64,000 nt of DNA from Farysia itapuensis (taxonomy: Eukaryota > Basidiomycota > Ustilaginomycetes > Ustilaginales > Ustilaginaceae). The number at the start of each line of letters is the position of its first letter. Positions within the stretch are counted from its first letter, which is position 1. The position numbers and the translations under genes were made by a program. Of this stretch, positions 18,140 through 27,369 are shown piece by piece. Location: the NCBI GenBank assembly GCA_023212645.1, contig JALBYC010000024.1, positions 110,280-174,279 of the forward strand, read 5' to 3'. The notes beneath the pieces are model-generated. The model did no database searches, was not told the origin of the DNA, and saw only the letters and a program-made list of their open reading frames with translations.

Positions 18140-20611
18140 TCACATAATGGTACAATCCTTCTTGTTCTTCTTGGCCTTGTTCGTCGAACTTGTACCAGAC
18201 GGCTGCTGAGGGCGGGAGAAACGGCTGTTTGTCTTCTTGGCCGCTTGCTGCTGTGAGATACCTGAGCTGGGAACAGGTGGCTGCTGCAGTGGCATGTGGT
18301 CGACCAGGTCCACTTTCCACGTGCCCCGCAAAGAGTTACACAGCCAGAGCTGGGCCGTGCCCTGGTCCAGCATGGGTTTGAGCTCGTCGATGGTGATGTC
18401 CGCTTCTTGCACCAGACTGTGTTGGACGAGCCAGTGACGGAGCAGTCCGTCGAGTGCGCCGATGTTGACACGAGGGGTGACGAAGCGCGACTGGTTGTCC
18501 AGCAGGGTGGGCAGATACTCGACAATGACGTTGGCAAGACTTGATTCCGTCATGTACCGCTGAGCGCCGCCCTGTGAGGTCTCGTCGTTCCACAGGATCA
18601 CGTCAAAACAACGTCCATCTTCCGGTCGCACACCGCTTAGCACGCTCGAGTCGGCTCCAGCTCTGTACTTGGCCACCTCGTACACGCTGCGTGCGTCCGT
18701 CTTGTTGAACACGACAGGTTCCAGCCGCATCGTGCGCACTCGCGTTGGTTGCGTATCGAATCGCACAGCAGGCAAGGGCGCGTGTCCCGCCAGCTCGGTG
18801 GTTTCCACGGCGCTTGGGAACGCCACCACTGTGCGAAGATTGACTCGGATCCGCCCAGCTTGCGAGATCGCCACGCGGACCCCCTTGACATCGCCAATTG
18901 CGCCGGTATTGCCAATCTCTTGCGCCAGCGCGTCTTCAATAGCGTCGAGAATCGTGGTGTGCACTAGCGCGTTCCGCTGTTCGATGCCCGACATCGTCCA
19001 CTCTTCCGGAAATGCTGCGCACATGTTTTGCGTAGACGTCTTGAGCCGCTCTAAGTGCTGGCCTAGCAGTGGAATGTGCGAATACAAGCGGTGTTGGGCG
19101 GCGAGGTTCGGCTGTGTGCTGCGATCCGTTTGCGCAAGGAACGGGTTCGTCGAGGGCGCTTGAAGCGACATGTTCTGTATTCCCTCTATCGCTGTAGTAC
19201 TCTGCAGTTGCTGTCGGTGCTGCTCGCGTAATTTCGAGGGGAGAAGGGTGAGAGTGAGAGCGTCCGGATCCGTCATGTTGGACAAGGAGGCAAGAAGCAA
19301 GTCTGGATCCGGCTCGTACCGCATCGTGGTAAATACCTCGACCGGCGTGCGATTGTCCAGCGATGGCGGCACAAATCCTGCGTGCTGATTGCGTTCTTGT
19401 CCACCACTCTGTCGTTCTCTCCGGCGGTGGTGGCGCTCGGCTCGATCTTGGTCGTTTTGGTAGATCTGCATGGCGAGCGCGTAGTCGGCGTCTTCGTTCT
19501 GTGCCTGGCCCTGACCGCCATATCCTGGATCAGCTGTAGTTCGTCCGACATAGTCACCCTGTCGTAAAGTCGCTTTTTGCAGCTTTCCGTCAAACATTTC
19601 GCTACTGGCTCCGTCAATGTCGACCAGACTCTCCCAGACGATTTCGTCTTCCATCAAAAAGGCCGAGTCGGTCACGAGCGTGTACAGCATAGGACTGGTG
19701 GGCTGACCTGGCGTGCCTTCCTCCGGTAGACGTTTGTATAGCACCGACACATGTGAGTTGCGGAAAAGTGCGACAGGTTTACCAGCTTCCAGCTCCTGTG
19801 CGAGCACGAACAGGCCGTGGTAGGTCAGCTGTGTCGAGGTAGAGTCGAGGAAATTCTGGAGCAAGAGTGCGTGACGGATCTGTTGCGTCTGTTGGGGAGT
19901 CCAGTTGTTGCTTGCTTCACCTTTGCCACGGTCCAGCGAGCCGGTGGAGAGCGAAGAAGCGAGGGCGCCGACACCACGGTCTTTGACGACAGCGCCGCCG
20001 GCAGCTTCGTCTCCGCGGACGACCAGATCGGTTGCATTGTTGTAGCTCCCCGCGCTAGTGACTGCCTGTAACGTGTCTGCATCTGCCGGATCTGGAAGCC
20101 AGCCATGTACTAGCGGGACGCCACAGAGGCTGAACAGAGCCAGCTCACCCGCGCCATCCGGTTCAGCTGTCCGAGTCACGCTCTGAAGAGTGTGGAAAGA
20201 GCGGAAGGAAGAAAAGTCGACATCCACATCCAGACCGTACTGCGTACGCGGAAGGATCGAAAGCGCCGACTCAAGTCCCGAAGATCCAGGCGCTTTTGTG
20301 AGCAAGTAGTCGGCGATCAACTCGGACAGGTAGGCGTACGATACGACCGGGCGGTCTGCAGGTGTGATGGTTACATCTCCTCGCAGGAGCAGGATGTTGC
20401 ACAGTGCAATGAGCGAGCATGGTCCATTCTCGTTCTGCGTGATGATCTTGCAGCTGTTGCCGCGCCAGTAGATGTCCTTGAGCGACCACTGCGCCGTCTC
20501 TTGTTGTGCCGGTGGGGGATGTCCTGCTATCGACATGATGGTTTGATGGACAAAGGCCAGTTCAGGGTCCAATTGCTCATTCCTCGGCAAATGGCAGTGC
20601 TCATCATACAT
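18140..20611 (-). CDS. MINDY-family (FAM63-type) deubiquitinase with C-terminal CaaX motif
   Basis: The frame is open from a GTG at 20644, but the first ATG is at 20611, giving 823 residues. The N-terminal ~360 residues match MINDY cysteine proteases that trim K48-linked ubiquitin chains. The block KIITQNENGPCSLIAL carries the oxyanion Gln59 and catalytic Cys65, and LFRNSHVSVLYK carries the catalytic His287. ADYALAMQIYQ near 375-385 resembles the ubiquitin-binding MIU motif of MINDY-1. Residues about 430-780 form a second half that I cannot assign. The C-terminus is Lys-rich and ends CTIM, a CaaX box suited to farnesylation, so membrane attachment is likely. Just before the GTG lies CTAATTTCGCAG, a possible branch point and 3' splice site, so a short upstream exon cannot be excluded. 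Confidence 0.88.
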   Translation of the reverse strand: MYDEHCHLPRNEQLDPELAFVHQTIMSIAGHPPPAQQETAQWSLKDIYWRGNSCKIITQNENGPCSLIALCNILLLRGDVTITPADRPVVSYAYLSELIADYLLTKAPGSSGLESALSILPRTQYGLDVDVDFSSFRSFHTLQSVTRTAEPDGAGELALFSLCGVPLVHGWLPDPADADTLQAVTSAGSYNNATDLVVRGDEAAGGAVVKDRGVGALASSLSTGSLDRGKGEASNNWTPQQTQQIRHALLLQNFLDSTSTQLTYHGLFVLAQELEAGKPVALFRNSHVSVLYKRLPEEGTPGQPTSPMLYTLVTDSAFLMEDEIVWESLVDIDGASSEMFDGKLQKATLRQGDYVGRTTADPGYGGQGQAQNEDADYALAMQIYQNDQDRAERHHRRRERQSGGQERNQHAGFVPPSLDNRTPVEVFTTMRYEPDPDLLLASLSNMTDPDALTLTLLPSKLREQHRQQLQSTTAIEGIQNMSLQAPSTNPFLAQTDRSTQPNLAAQHRLYSHIPLLGQHLERLKTSTQNMCAAFPEEWTMSGIEQRNALVHTTILDAIEDALAQEIGNTGAIGDVKGVRVAISQAGRIRVNLRTVVAFPSAVETTELAGHAPLPAVRFDTQPTRVRTMRLEPVVFNKTDARSVYEVAKYRAGADSSVLSGVRPEDGRCFDVILWNDETSQGGAQRYMTESSLANVIVEYLPTLLDNQSRFVTPRVNIGALDGLLRHWLVQHSLVQEADITIDELKPMLDQGTAQLWLCNSLRGTWKVDLVDHMPLQQPPVPSSGISQQQAAKKTNSRFSRPQQPSGTSSTNKAKKNKKDCTIM

Positions 20612-20682
20612 GCCAAAAACCGCGTGCTCATCATTAGCCCACACAGCCTCACTGCGAAATTAGACAAAGCATAGATTACATC

Positions 20683-23409
20683 CTATTGCTGCTGCTGGTC
20701 CGATTCCATGATAGAGACGCCGCCCATGATTAGGCCCATGTCGAGCTCGCTCAGCGATGCCGGCCCTGTCACGCTACCGGGCGAGCTATAGTCTGAAGGC
20801 GCAGATCTCGTCCCAGACGGTAAACCCATCGGCATACCGTTCGATCGCGCCTGCTCGCTGCCTGGCGTACCAAAGCCAAAATTAGCACCGCTCGCCATGC
20901 GGTTGCCCACAGGTGAGTTTGTGGCGAAAAAGGGTGAAGTAGCATTGACCGCAGGTGTGGTCGCCGAACCAGGCTGGCTCAGCGGCGTGAGCCAGTCAAA
21001 GTTGGACAAAAAGTACTGCATCCAGTCATCTCTCTCCGAGGTATACGTCTTTTGTTCCAACAGCGAGGGAGGTTCGTCGTTGTGTTGGAAAGAGCCCTGT
21101 GCGCTTCTAGCCAAGAGCGAGGGTGGACTGAGCAGAGCAGACACTGCTAATTCTGATGATGGGTGTTTGGCTCGATCTTCGGTCTTGATTGCCGCTGATG
21201 TATGAGCACCGTTCTGGGTGGCAGTTCCTCTTTCTGAGCTGGTCTGGAAAGTGGACACAGCGTTGTCCTCTTTACCACCTGGAACTCGGGGGTCGGTTTT
21301 GCGAGCGCCGCCGTTTTGCACGCGGCTCGAGGCGGTTTGGCCGGCAGCTGCGCGTACCACTTGCCTAGCCAGTGCCACCAGATCCTTTGCCTTGTGTAGA
21401 GAAGCCTTGGTGCCGTGATCAGCATAGATCCTGTCCTTCTTCTCCAAGTATTTGATTGCACGATCAATCGAAGCAAGATACCCAAACGCCAGCTCCTGGT
21501 TGCTGGGGTCGCATAGAATAGCCGATAGCACAATGGTGCAGGCTGAATCCAGATAGAAGCTGCCGAAACGCATATTGTCCAGACCGGGCCGTGGCACATC
21601 ACTCCTTGCGTTACAGATGGTATCGATGATGCGCTGACCTGCCCGCGCCGAAATGTTAATCTTTTCCAGGACGTTGGTGGGAATCGATGTGCCTGCTGAG
21701 CGACCATAGAGCGCAAAAATGACTAGCGGACTGTGGATCAAGAGACGCAGATACCACCAAAAGGTGGTCACGGAGTATCTGCGCACGACTAGATCGGAGT
21801 CTGGGTCATCTTCGTCTTCCGCGTCAGTGTTTGGCTGGTCCTGCAGTCCGACCGAGAGACTTTTGGGCGTGTCTGCGCGAATTTGCAGCATTTCGGCATC
21901 CATGAGTTCGGTTGCATGCAGGACGTCGTTGGCGTTGGTAGGCGGATTGGCAGAGAGTCGTGACATGTCTGAACAGATGCGTCCGATCTGAGCATTGACG
22001 CATAGAAAGGCGTCATGTGCATGTTCTGTGCGGGGCAGACGGGTGGACAAGTCATCGTCGCGAATGGCAGAAGCTTGGCCGAACCAGGTCGAAATCATTC
22101 TTTCGATGCTATAGCACGTCCACCACAATTGCCGATGTTCGGAGCTTTTCGCGTGGTTGGGCATGTAAAATGTTTCGCGATGCAAACCGATGGAGATGCA
22201 CATTCGTGCGGCGTAGCCAATGTACAAGTAGGCCACGTTGGGTTGAGACCATTGCAGCGAGAAGAAGCTCATCAAGACCAAGCATCGGGCGCTCTGCACG
22301 CTCGAGTTTTCGACAATCTCCTCCAATCGCTTCTTTGCCAGCAGAAACAAAGTGGTTGCGCAGGCAATGGCTCCTTCACGCGCCATGGGAACAGGTGCGT
22401 ACACGTCTTCCCAGTCACCTTCGTCCATCATAGCCCCAAGCGCCAAGACAACGTAGAGAGCGGCTAGCTCGTTGGTTCGCAGCCCTCCTTTGCTGGGCGT
22501 GGATGTTGAACTCCACGGGCCTCCTGCTCCTGAAAAGCCACGCGAAAGATGCCCCATGGCCTTGGCATCCTTGACCCACTTTAGTATCTGGCGTTTTGGC
22601 ACGGCTCCCATCTGAGGCTGGATGAGCGTCATGTAGTTTTCGATGAAACGGTCAACGATCGAAGGCGGTAGAAAGGTTGAGTCACCGATACTGCTATTTG
22701 CACCGTCGAGAGTGGGGAAGCTAGCGTCGGACTGACTCTGTCGAAAAATAATATTGTGATGCCCCCACATCTTGAGGCTTTCGGGAAGTTGCGAGTGCTG
22801 AGAATGCCTCCCACGCCCCGCGGAAGCATTACTGATGGCTGGTTGATGCAACTCCCGGAGTCGCAGTGCTTCTATTGTCTGTGTAAGGCGGTGCTGGAAG
22901 TTGAAGTTGGACGTGAAGCCGTAGAACTGTCGGTTGCCGGTTTCCTGGTCGTGAGCTCGGACGCCATCTTCGGTGTGCAGCTCTGTGTCGTCTTCCGCAG
23001 GCTCATCCTGATCGATGGAAGCATAGAGCTCCAGGTGACGTAAGACGTAGCCCGACTTGCGTAGACTGGATGAGCTTCGTGCCTGGGTGCGATCCCCCCA
23101 CCGACGTTCTGCAATCTGGTCAATCATGGCGCGCTTCTGCTTTTTGGACGGCCGGTCAGCGACATCCGGTGCGTCATCGTTGCTTGGCTTCTTGCTTGAG
23201 CTGGGCCCAGAGGATGAAGCAGATTCACCGCGGCTGGCCCTGCGAGGTGTGGTTTCAATTGTCTCGTATTTGCACTCGGCAGAATGAGCTTGACAGCGGT
23301 CGCATGGCTGCTGTCCATTGCAGCGTGTTTTGCGTAAGCGACACACTACGCATGCTTTGGACACTCGAAACCGTTTGAATCCAAAGTCAGCAGCATCGGC
23401 CGACGACAT
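20683..23409 (-). CDS. Zn2Cys6 transcription factor with fungal-specific middle homology domain
   Basis: This 908-residue protein starts with a binuclear zinc cluster: C20, C23, C30, C36, C39 and C46, spacing CX2CX6CX5CX2CX6C. A basic linker follows. Residues about 245-640 form the helical fungal transcription factor domain, with QPNVAYLYIGYAARMCISIGLH and HRQLWWTCYSIERMISTWFGQ. The C-terminal 250 residues are Ser/Pro/Gly-rich and probably activating. It is a nuclear DNA-binding regulator; the target genes are unknown. It is read divergently from the second zinc-cluster gene at 24051, with tRNA-Phe between them. Its stop lies 72 bp from the MINDY start, so the MINDY promoter must be very short or overlap this gene. 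Confidence 0.93.
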   Translation of the reverse strand: MSSADAADFGFKRFRVSKACVVCRLRKTRCNGQQPCDRCQAHSAECKYETIETTPRRASRGESASSSGPSSSKKPSNDDAPDVADRPSKKQKRAMIDQIAERRWGDRTQARSSSSLRKSGYVLRHLELYASIDQDEPAEDDTELHTEDGVRAHDQETGNRQFYGFTSNFNFQHRLTQTIEALRLRELHQPAISNASAGRGRHSQHSQLPESLKMWGHHNIIFRQSQSDASFPTLDGANSSIGDSTFLPPSIVDRFIENYMTLIQPQMGAVPKRQILKWVKDAKAMGHLSRGFSGAGGPWSSTSTPSKGGLRTNELAALYVVLALGAMMDEGDWEDVYAPVPMAREGAIACATTLFLLAKKRLEEIVENSSVQSARCLVLMSFFSLQWSQPNVAYLYIGYAARMCISIGLHRETFYMPNHAKSSEHRQLWWTCYSIERMISTWFGQASAIRDDDLSTRLPRTEHAHDAFLCVNAQIGRICSDMSRLSANPPTNANDVLHATELMDAEMLQIRADTPKSLSVGLQDQPNTDAEDEDDPDSDLVVRRYSVTTFWWYLRLLIHSPLVIFALYGRSAGTSIPTNVLEKINISARAGQRIIDTICNARSDVPRPGLDNMRFGSFYLDSACTIVLSAILCDPSNQELAFGYLASIDRAIKYLEKKDRIYADHGTKASLHKAKDLVALARQVVRAAAGQTASSRVQNGGARKTDPRVPGGKEDNAVSTFQTSSERGTATQNGAHTSAAIKTEDRAKHPSSELAVSALLSPPSLLARSAQGSFQHNDEPPSLLEQKTYTSERDDWMQYFLSNFDWLTPLSQPGSATTPAVNATSPFFATNSPVGNRMASGANFGFGTPGSEQARSNGMPMGLPSGTRSAPSDYSSPGSVTGPASLSELDMGLIMGGVSIMESDQQQQ

Positions 23410-23562
23410 GATCCTGCTGCGCTGCTGCTAGCGGTCGGATGTGGTGGCCGTTGATAAGAAGCTCCTCTCGGTCATATCCGGATTGACATATGGGGGAAGA
23501 GGAGAGGATCGGCTGCAACGGCCATTCATAATCCGCAACCAAATTTTCGGCTTCACATTTTG

Positions 23563-23674
23563 GCTGCTTTAGCTCAGTTGGTACGAGCGTCCGACTGAAG
23601 TACTCGGTTTTAAAGTTGCGGCCCGCATCGGGCAGCGATTTCGGAAGGTCGCCTGTTCGACCCAGGCAAGCAGC
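23563..23674 (+). tRNA. tRNA-Phe(GAA) with a 39-nt intron
   Basis: The acceptor stem GCTGCTT (23563-23569) pairs perfectly with AAGCAGC (23668-23674). The D arm is GCTC/GAGC around AGTTGGTAC. The anticodon stem TCCGA (23590-23594) pairs with TCGGA (23641-23645). The anticodon GAA is at 23597-23599. The intron is 23601-23639, at the canonical place one base after the anticodon. The T arm is GCCTG-TTCGACC-CAGGC (23651-23667). Removal of the intron gives a normal-length tRNA with A at the discriminator position. Confidence 0.95.
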
Positions 23675-23678
23675 ATTT

Positions 23679-23697
23679 CCTTTTTTTGATTTTTTTG
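23679..23697 (+). terminator. RNA polymerase III terminator of tRNA-Phe
   Basis: Two runs of seven T residues follow the tRNA 3' end by a few bases, the usual Pol III stop signal. Confidence 0.85.
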
Positions 23698-24050
23698 CTC
23701 CTTGCCCGTTGTTATTGAGACACATGAGCATAGACTCTGCGTGAGGCTCATGAGCGTGCTGCAGTGAAGATCATTGGCATCATGAAGAGACGGCGAGGCT
23801 TGTTGCAGTCAGAGTGTGATGTGGAGATGTAACCGGACCGGCATTCAATTTTGCAGTAGATTTAAGGTTGCATTCCCACCCAACCTTGACGACACGGTTC
23901 TGCCGATCCTACGGAAAGACCGACTGGGAGAAGACACACACGCAGTGGCAGCGGACAGACAGACTGGGCCGAGATGCGACGGGATTGATTCGACCTGAGC
24001 TTCTTCTGTTTTCCCCCCACCTCTCTCTCTCTCTCTCACCAGTGCTGGCA

Positions 24051-26777
24051 ATGTCGGACACTCAAGCTAGCCTCGATCCAGCTGGACCGTCTCGCATTCG
24101 GTCGAGCAGAGCATGTCTCTACTGCTCAAGGCGCAAAGTCAAGTGCAACGGAATGCAACCCTGCCAAACCTGTCATCGTGATTCACAGGCCTGCGAGTAC
24201 GGTGCACAGAAGAAGCGCGGTCCACCCAAGGGATGTCAGTCCAGAGGTGGCCGTAAGAGAAAGGCCAAGGCAGAGTCTGAGTCACCATCCCATCCCAGTG
24301 TTGCATCCGTATCGCCAGAAGCTCCATTTCAGCCGCCGAGGGTGGCAATACAGCAGCAAAGTCGACCTTACTTGCCGTCATTGCACCATGATACACGCTT
24401 CCAAACCGAGCCATCTTCACTCTACCATCCAGCTTACGAGTCAAATCGGCTCTTGTCTGAAACACGTTCCATGTATTCTGCAGCGCCATCCAGCATGACG
24501 CCCATTCGCAGCACGTACGAGAGCCCGAACGGTGGTACGTATAGTGGTGTTGTACAGGACACCTTTGCGGCACCACATCGCACCTTGACACACAATGCGT
24601 TCTTACATCACCCTTTGCCGCCTGTCTCGACCGAGCGTACCTGGTACTCGCAACACTCGTCGCCGAGAGAAAATCTTGCCCAGTATCATCGTCAATCGCC
24701 GGCGCAAACTTCGTCGCCAAGCTTGCCCAAACCCGAACGACGCGGGCAAGACGTGGAACAGAACTTTGAAGATCGCATGCCGCCCGCCATTGTTCAGCGG
24801 CTACTCGACATCTACCAGGTCTTTGTCCATCCGCACTGGCCCATCATCTATCTGCCGTCTGTTACGTCGCTCCACTCGCTCAAGTATACCAAGCCGATTG
24901 TATTTGAAGCCATCCTTGCTGTCGCTTCCAACACATTTGATACAGAGACCGACACTTCAGCCGAAGACTACCCCAGCTCTGGCATGCAGTTCGATCTCCT
25001 TGCCACAGATTCGCCAAATGGCCACTTTGAGCCCTTTTGGAAACCAACCGAGCTGCGCACGCACTTTGTGCAGCGCGTCAAGAAGCGGATTCTCGAAGGC
25101 AAATTTGTGCACGATATTGCCACCATCCAGGCGGCAGTCTTGACCAGTGTTGTGGAAATGGGTTCCGGTAACTTTTCCGCTGCTTTTCAGCTTGGTGGTA
25201 TCGCTATGCGCATGGCGTTGGACATGAACCTACACCGCACAAGCTCATCGACTGCTTCCAATATGCCAACGACTACTGCCTCTTCTCCCCACCGTAACGG
25301 CGAACCGCGCCGGAACAACGCACAGACACAGGAGCGTCTACGCGTGTTCTGGGCCTGCTTTATTCTAGACAAGATTCTGTCCACCGTGCTTGACAAGCCG
25401 GCTCAGCTGCGCACTGCCGAGATCGAGACGCAGTGGCCTTCGATACAGGAAGCCGACGAGTTTGATATCTGGCTCAACGATGTCACCATGCAGTTTGTGC
25501 AGAAGGACGAGGTGCCCACACTCGAAGGTGTCAAAGTGCACGCACTCAGTACGTTCAAAGCATGGGCTGAAGTCATGGCCATTCTCGAGCAGGTGCTCGA
25601 GCAAGTCTATAGTCCTCAGGCCAAACGCGACCGACGCAAGACTGCAGGCCAGTCGGATTACAATACCCTGGTCAAGTTGAACCAACGGCTTGTGCAGTGG
25701 CGAGACAATCTACCTGTCCATTTGAAATGGAATGGCACCTGGACCTCGTCGCATCCTGCCCCGCTGTCAGGGCATCGACCGGGGTCTAAGCCACATCAAG
25801 GCCTTCCGCCGCACATTCTCACCATGCGGGCATGGTACTGCATCTGCTCCATCCTGCTGCATCGACCTCGAGTACCCAAATTGCTCCAATCGCCAAAGGA
25901 TGATGTTGAACCTGATTCCGAAGAGCGAATCACGTCGCAGGGGTCCAGCCCATCCCTGGTGCCCGCAGGTCTGGAAATCTGTAACGCAGCCGCAAAGGAG
26001 GTCTGCGACATCCTGCACGTGTATGACACGACATTTCGTATTCGTAAGATCTCGAGCAGCTGGGTGTACCTGATCTTCCAGAGCGCAACGATTCACTCTG
26101 CCATCGCGGCGCGCAAAAGCGTCATTGCGTTTAAAGCTCGACAACGATCTACCAGCGGCAGTAGGCAGCCTCTGTCTGAAAGAGCCAGCCGAAGCCGAGA
26201 CGGTCGATCGGAGAGCGTGCACAGTGAAGGAATCGACGGCGAGTTGGACGATTCGTCCGATTTAGTGAAGACTAGTGCGCTGTACCTGGCCGAGTGCGTG
26301 CGGTTCCTCAAGCGCATCGAGCCGACCTGGAAGAGTGCTACGAACCACGTCGCAGTATTGCGGAGCTTATGCATTGCCAGTGCCCAAACTCGACCTCCCA
26401 GTCCCATTCCTGAACATCCGCAGGTACCGGATTACGTAGCTCCAGTCTACGCCATCGACGACCAGCAGCAATACGTCCACCCCGGGCCTTCGTCCAACAT
26501 ACAGCCTGCAGAGTACCAAGCGCAAGCAATGCAGACTTTTGCGCACGACCAAGTACCAACACAGGCTATCAATGCCAACGACTGGACCTTCTGGGCCTCT
26601 ATGCCTGTCGCCTCTGAAGGTTATGTTGAGTGGGACGAATTCTTTCGTGCATTCAACCCATCTGCCACCACCGACTTCACCACACACCCCAACTATCATC
26701 CGACCGCAGCTGTCGATCTTATCACTGCCTTCCAAGACCCCAACCGTCTGCTCAACAACGGTTACCATCCCCCGTAG
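24051..26777 (+). CDS. Zn2Cys6 transcription factor with fungal-specific middle homology domain
   Basis: The start was set at the ATG at 24051, giving 908 residues; the frame is open further up only from a TTG and through the CT-rich leader. The zinc cluster is C22, C25, C32, C38, C41, C48, again CX2CX6CX5CX2CX6C. It is followed by the basic KKRGPPKGC segment and an AT-hook-like GGRKRK. The middle homology domain spans about residues 250-600, with QLGGIAMRMALDMNLHR, ERLRVFWACFILDKILSTVLDKPAQLR and the DEFDIWL block. The C-terminus is Pro/Gln/Asn-rich and contains WTFWASMPV, a hydrophobic patch typical of activation regions. The target is unknown. The next plus-strand protein gene is DUR3, so a link with nitrogen use is possible but unproven. 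Confidence 0.93.
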   Translation: MSDTQASLDPAGPSRIRSSRACLYCSRRKVKCNGMQPCQTCHRDSQACEYGAQKKRGPPKGCQSRGGRKRKAKAESESPSHPSVASVSPEAPFQPPRVAIQQQSRPYLPSLHHDTRFQTEPSSLYHPAYESNRLLSETRSMYSAAPSSMTPIRSTYESPNGGTYSGVVQDTFAAPHRTLTHNAFLHHPLPPVSTERTWYSQHSSPRENLAQYHRQSPAQTSSPSLPKPERRGQDVEQNFEDRMPPAIVQRLLDIYQVFVHPHWPIIYLPSVTSLHSLKYTKPIVFEAILAVASNTFDTETDTSAEDYPSSGMQFDLLATDSPNGHFEPFWKPTELRTHFVQRVKKRILEGKFVHDIATIQAAVLTSVVEMGSGNFSAAFQLGGIAMRMALDMNLHRTSSSTASNMPTTTASSPHRNGEPRRNNAQTQERLRVFWACFILDKILSTVLDKPAQLRTAEIETQWPSIQEADEFDIWLNDVTMQFVQKDEVPTLEGVKVHALSTFKAWAEVMAILEQVLEQVYSPQAKRDRRKTAGQSDYNTLVKLNQRLVQWRDNLPVHLKWNGTWTSSHPAPLSGHRPGSKPHQGLPPHILTMRAWYCICSILLHRPRVPKLLQSPKDDVEPDSEERITSQGSSPSLVPAGLEICNAAAKEVCDILHVYDTTFRIRKISSSWVYLIFQSATIHSAIAARKSVIAFKARQRSTSGSRQPLSERASRSRDGRSESVHSEGIDGELDDSSDLVKTSALYLAECVRFLKRIEPTWKSATNHVAVLRSLCIASAQTRPPSPIPEHPQVPDYVAPVYAIDDQQQYVHPGPSSNIQPAEYQAQAMQTFAHDQVPTQAINANDWTFWASMPVASEGYVEWDEFFRAFNPSATTDFTTHPNYHPTAAVDLITAFQDPNRLLNNGYHPP

Positions 26778-26851
26778 ATTGCCACTTCTAGCCCTCACCT
26801 CAAGAAGTGTCAATATAAACCTTGCTGCACAACATTGGACCACCAAATAAG

Positions 26852-26861
26852 AAAAAAAAAA
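26852..26861 (-). terminator. RNA polymerase III terminator of tRNA-Ala copy 1
   Basis: A run of ten A residues on the plus strand is a T run about 10 bp after the 3' end of the minus-strand tRNA-Ala. Confidence 0.8.
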
Positions 26862-26871
26862 TTAGGAGAAT

Positions 26872-26959
26872 GGAGACTGCATGAGTCGAACACGCGACCT
26901 TTCGCAAGTAGACACCAGTAAATGCTAAGCGAACGCTCTACCAACTGAGCTAAACCCCC
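26872..26959 (-). tRNA. tRNA-Ala(AGC) with a 16-nt intron, copy 1
   Basis: On the minus strand the acceptor stem GGGGGTT pairs with AGTCTCC, with three G-U pairs. The D arm is GCTC-AGTTGGTA-GAGC. The anticodon stem TTCGC pairs with GCGAA. The loop TTAGCA gives anticodon AGC, followed by a 16-nt intron at the canonical position and then the last loop base. The T arm is GCGTG-TTCGACT-CATGC. The 88-bp gene is identical to the copy at 59204-59291, intron included. Confidence 0.95.
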
Positions 26960-27369
26960 GAACGATATAATCAGACATTCTGTGGCTACTATGTCCAGTG
27001 CGCAATACAGCGGTTGCTGTCAAACATCACGGCGACTTCACCAAAAATTGCGTGATGGCACTAAATCCAAGGTCACATCACTGCACGTAGAATGCCACCA
27101 TCTAGGTCCATTTTTGCACTAAGAGCGCAGCTTGTGCACGCAATGAAGCTTGCAAGCTTTGCGTAATGCTGCTCTATCTTCTCGAAGCTTTTATTTTCAC
27201 GTTCATGCCTTGCCGGAAGGCACTACGTCTGTCGCGACAGCTGGCAGGTTTCCTCCCCCAGCAGGTCGTTCTGAGATAGTAGAAGCCGGGAATGGGAGCA
27301 ATCATATAAAGCCGTGATAGCGATGCTTCCTTCTTGTGTAGACTCTAAGCTCCCGCTTGTTTGCTTGTC

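Larger units (their letters stand above)
23410..24050. promoter_or_regulatory. Divergent promoter of two zinc-cluster genes, with tRNA-Phe inside
   Basis: This 641-bp region separates the two Zn2Cys6 genes. It contains tRNA-Phe (23563-23674) with its T-rich terminator. A CT repeat at 24021-24038 lies directly before the second gene and is probably in its 5' leader. I can pick out no other defined sites. Confidence 0.5.
26778..27369. promoter_or_regulatory. Intergenic region with tRNA-Ala and the DUR3 promoter
   Basis: After the tRNA-Ala gene there are about 400 bp before the DUR3 ATG. Three HGATAR sites for GATA factors lie here: AGATAG on the minus strand at 27174-27179, AGATAG at 27274-27279 and TGATAG at 27315-27320. 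TATAAA is at 27305-27310. A 14-bp perfect palindrome, AAGCTTGCAAGCTT, is at 27146-27159. GATA control of urea uptake is known in fungi; here it is inferred from the sites alone. Confidence 0.5.

Noticed and set aside
18237..18544. Plus-strand small frames opposite the MINDY C-terminus
   Set aside because: They are shadows of the minus-strand coding sequence without independent support.
23868..24050. Upstream extension of the second zinc-cluster protein
   Set aside because: It starts from TTG and reads through a CT repeat; the ATG at 24051 places the zinc cluster at the usual distance from the N-terminus.
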